From Oscillospiraceae bacterium (lineage in GTDB: Bacteria; Bacillota; Clostridia; Oscillospirales; Acutalibacteraceae), in the NCBI GenBank assembly GCA_015065975.1, contig SVPG01000018.1, positions 1 to 40,058 of the forward strand: a stretch of 40,058 bases of DNA, written 5' to 3'. The position numbers and the translations under genes were made by a program. Shown piece by piece: positions 38,206-40,058 of this stretch. A model generated the notes under the pieces. It was not told the origin of the DNA and searched no databases. It saw only the letters and a program-made list of their open reading frames with translations. Each line of letters starts with the position of its first letter. Within the stretch, counting starts at the first letter, position 1.

Positions 38206-40058
38206 AATGTTTTACCTTTGATTTTAAGAAGAGCACAGTCAAGCGGAGCAAGACAGAGATATTTTCCGCCGCCGTAGTTTCCGATAAGAGCCTGCGAATC
38301 GACAAATTCTTCGGGAAGCTGGAGCGTGAAATCCCAGTCGCCTGCATTGAATGCGGCGAGAACCGATTCGTCCTCCCCTGTGCGCATATAAGCCATACAG
38401 CGGCCCTGAGACCATACGGTCTGGAATCCGCCCTCAGCAAGGCAGGAGAGGGAATGACGCAGCGAGCCGAGGTTTCTGTACCAGTCGAGAAGCTCGGTGT
38501 TCTCGTGTCCCCAGGGATAGCTGTGACGGTTGAAGGGATCACGGTATCCCTCAAGACCGACCTCGTCGCCGTAGTATACGCTCGGTACGCCGGGCAGCGT
38601 GAACTGCATGAGTGATGCGAGCTTGAGGAGCTTTATGCCGCGGTGGAACTGATCGGGTGAGAGCTGATGTGTGCTCTGCCAGTATCTGTCACGTCCGTGC
38701 GAGGGCTCGCCTGCAAGCGCAGTGATGATTCTCTCGGTATCGTGTGTACCGAGAGAGTTCATGAGCAGACGTACGACCTGAGGCGGATAGTTTTCGAGAA
38801 TGGTCATTATTATCTCGATGGAATCGGAAGCGTCGACGCCCGTCAGGAAACCTATTATAGCGTCCTTGAAGGGGTAGTTCATTACCGAATCGAGCTGTTT
38901 ACCGAGGAGATAACGGCGTCTGTAGGAATAGGCGCACTTGTTGCTTGCGTCCTCCCAGACCTCGCCGATGATGACTGCGTCCTCGTCCTTGTCCTTGACG
39001 GCGGCACGCAGACGGTCAAGAAATACGTCGGGAAGCTCGTCGGCAACGTCGAGACGCCATCCGCCCGAATAATCGAGCCATCTCTGCAGGATACCGCCCT
39101 TACCGGCAAAATAGTCAAGAACGGCCTCGTTGTCCTCTTTAAGCTCGGGGAGGGTGGTTATACCCCACCACGATTCGAAATCGTTGGGCCAGTTTTTGAA
39201 CGAATACCAGGGATAGTATGGCGACTGCATGGAGTTGTATGCTCCGACGCTGTCGTAACGGTTTTTCTGATTGAAGTATATGCTGTCAGCGCCCGTGTGG
39301 GAGAAAACGCCGTCGAAAATGAGCTTTATGCCCCTCTTTTTTGCCTCGGTGCTGAGCTTTTTGAGCGCGGGCAGTCCGCCGAGAAGGGGATCGACCTTTG
39401 AATAATCGGCGGTGTTGTAGCGATGGTTTTCGTGAGCCTCAAATATCGGGTTGAGATATATGCAGGTCACGCCGAGTGATTTGATATAATCGAGCTTGTT
39501 TGTGATACCTTCGAGATCGCCGCCGTAATAGTGGCGGTTGGTGATCTTTCCGTCGGGGTCGGGCTGCCAGTGAGGAAGCTCGTCCCAGTTCTGTATTATA
39601 CGGTCATCGGGAACGTCCTTGTGCTGTTTGCCGCTTTTTGCAAAACTGTCGGGGAATATCTGATAGATTATACCGCCCGACAGCCAGTCGGGGGTCTTGA
39701 AACCGTGCTCGTAGACGGTTATCTGCCACAGCGAGGAGGGGGTGGAGGTGAGAAGCTCGCCGAGACAGGCGCGTGTTCTGCCGATGAAACGGCTTCCCGA
39801 ACCGGAAGACAGTTCGAACCAGTAAAAATAAAGTGATGCTTTTGCGGGGGTGTAATCGACCTCCCACCATTCGGTGTCGCTGCCTTCCATGCCGCACCAG
39901 AACATATTGCTTCGTTCTTCCTCGCCCGTCATGTCGTTGCGGACGATGAGAGTGGCACTTGTGCAGCCGAGATAACGCGGCAGCTTTATGCGGAAATGGA
40001 TCTGTGTTTCCTCCTCGACAGCGCCGAACGGGGAACGGTATTTGGGGTCTCTTGAATC
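38202..40058 (-). CDS. GH13 alpha-glucan hydrolase (neopullulanase/cyclomaltodextrinase-like), N-terminus outside window
   Basis: The frame is open to the window edge, so 618 residues are seen and the start is missing; the ATG at 39932 is internal. An N-terminal beta domain (visible part about 1-120; DSRDPKYRSPFGAV at the very edge) resembles CBM34-type domains of GH13_20 enzymes. The (beta/alpha)8 barrel has region I DGVFSH (about 249-254), region II GWRLDVADE (nucleophile Asp about 337), region III IIGEVWE (acid/base Glu about 366) and region IV GTHDTE (about 438-442). It should cleave alpha-1,4 (and perhaps alpha-1,6) links of maltodextrins. A signal peptide cannot be excluded. Confidence 0.93.
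   Translation of the reverse strand, partial: DSRDPKYRSPFGAVEEETQIHFRIKLPRYLGCTSATLIVRNDMTGEEERSNMFWCGMEGSDTEWWEVDYTPAKASLYFYWFELSSGSGSRFIGRTRACLGELLTSTPSSLWQITVYEHGFKTPDWLSGGIIYQIFPDSFAKSGKQHKDVPDDRIIQNWDELPHWQPDPDGKITNRHYYGGDLEGITNKLDYIKSLGVTCIYLNPIFEAHENHRYNTADYSKVDPLLGGLPALKKLSTEAKKRGIKLIFDGVFSHTGADSIYFNQKNRYDSVGAYNSMQSPYYPWYSFKNWPNDFESWWGITTLPELKEDNEAVLDYFAGKGGILQRWLDYSGGWRLDVADELPDVFLDRLRAAVKDKDEDAVIIGEVWEDASNKCAYSYRRRYLLGKQLDSVMNYPFKDAIIGFLTGVDASDSIEIIMTILENYPPQVVRLLMNSLGTHDTERIITALAGEPSHGRDRYWQSTHQLSPDQFHRGIKLLKLASLMQFTLPGVPSVYYGDEVGLEGYRDPFNRHSYPWGHENTELLDWYRNLGSLRHSLSCLAEGGFQTVWSQGRCMAYMRTGEDESVLAAFNAGDWDFTLQLPEEFVDSQALIGNYGGGKYLCLAPLDCALLKIKGKTL

Overview
The window looks like a chromosomal segment of a Gram-positive, anaerobic, low-to-medium GC Clostridia, most likely a Ruminococcus-like member of the Oscillospiraceae. 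This is an inference from gene content: a spoIIAA-spoIIAB-sigF sporulation operon, a bifunctional AdhE behind a Rex-type operator, rubrerythrin, secreted proteins with threonine-rich linkers, AAGGAGG-type ribosome binding sites and several TTG/GTG starts. No insertion sequence, CRISPR array, rRNA or intact prophage is visible. No gene-free stretch exceeds about 300 bases; the longest gaps (4098-4321, 34946-35181, 37290-37551) hold divergent promoters.

Layout. 1-4097 (minus): ABC-2 exporter ATPase and permease, a metal-dependent hydrolase, prmA and the start of a lipoprotein gene, apparently one operon. 4322-5497 (plus): secreted CAP-domain protein with a Thr-rich linker. 5545-5738 (minus): tRNA-Met and tRNA-Glu behind a consensus promoter. 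5826-7633 (plus): CPBP-family membrane protein and tadA. 7779-12828 (plus): an MBOAT acyltransferase, a DHHW/AlgX-like partner, a membrane-anchored TPR-like/RCC1-repeat protein and a lipoprotein, probably a cell-surface acylation operon. 12879-13718 (minus): Mrp-type Fe-S carrier ATPase. 13879-15207 (plus): rubrerythrin and a DUF6882-like gene. 15373-18744 (plus): adhE followed closely by an APH/choline-kinase-like gene. 18828-23447 (minus): two M16 peptidase-family genes, lgt, folD and a DUF1232 protein. 23646-24689 (minus): metallophosphoesterase. 24904-29916 (plus): D,D-carboxypeptidase, then an Ig-like membrane protein, a coiled-coil membrane protein and lepA. 29976-32239 (minus): endonuclease IV-like protein, M24 aminopeptidase and a small lipoprotein. 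32436-33853 (plus): spoIIA operon. 33952-34945 (minus): S24 autocleaving repressor and a MIF-family protein. 35182-35721 (plus): Cys-rich miniprotein and an HTH protein. 35775-37289 (minus): a kinase-like ATPase that lacks a phospho-acceptor histidine. 37552-37779 (plus): acyl carrier protein. 37855-40058 (minus): a GH13 enzyme running off the window edge, translationally coupled to a DUF2185 (Imm33-like) protein.

Regulation is unusually readable. Several promoters have near-perfect TTGACA-N17-TATAAT elements, and convergent genes are separated by long bidirectional hairpins. The most notable points are a perfect palindrome filling the promoter spacer of the S24 repressor, a Rex box over the adhE promoter, the histidine-less kinase-like protein, the acylation operon carrying an RCC1-type protein, and a terminator wedged between two tRNA genes. 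All functional statements come from reading motifs; no database search was possible.
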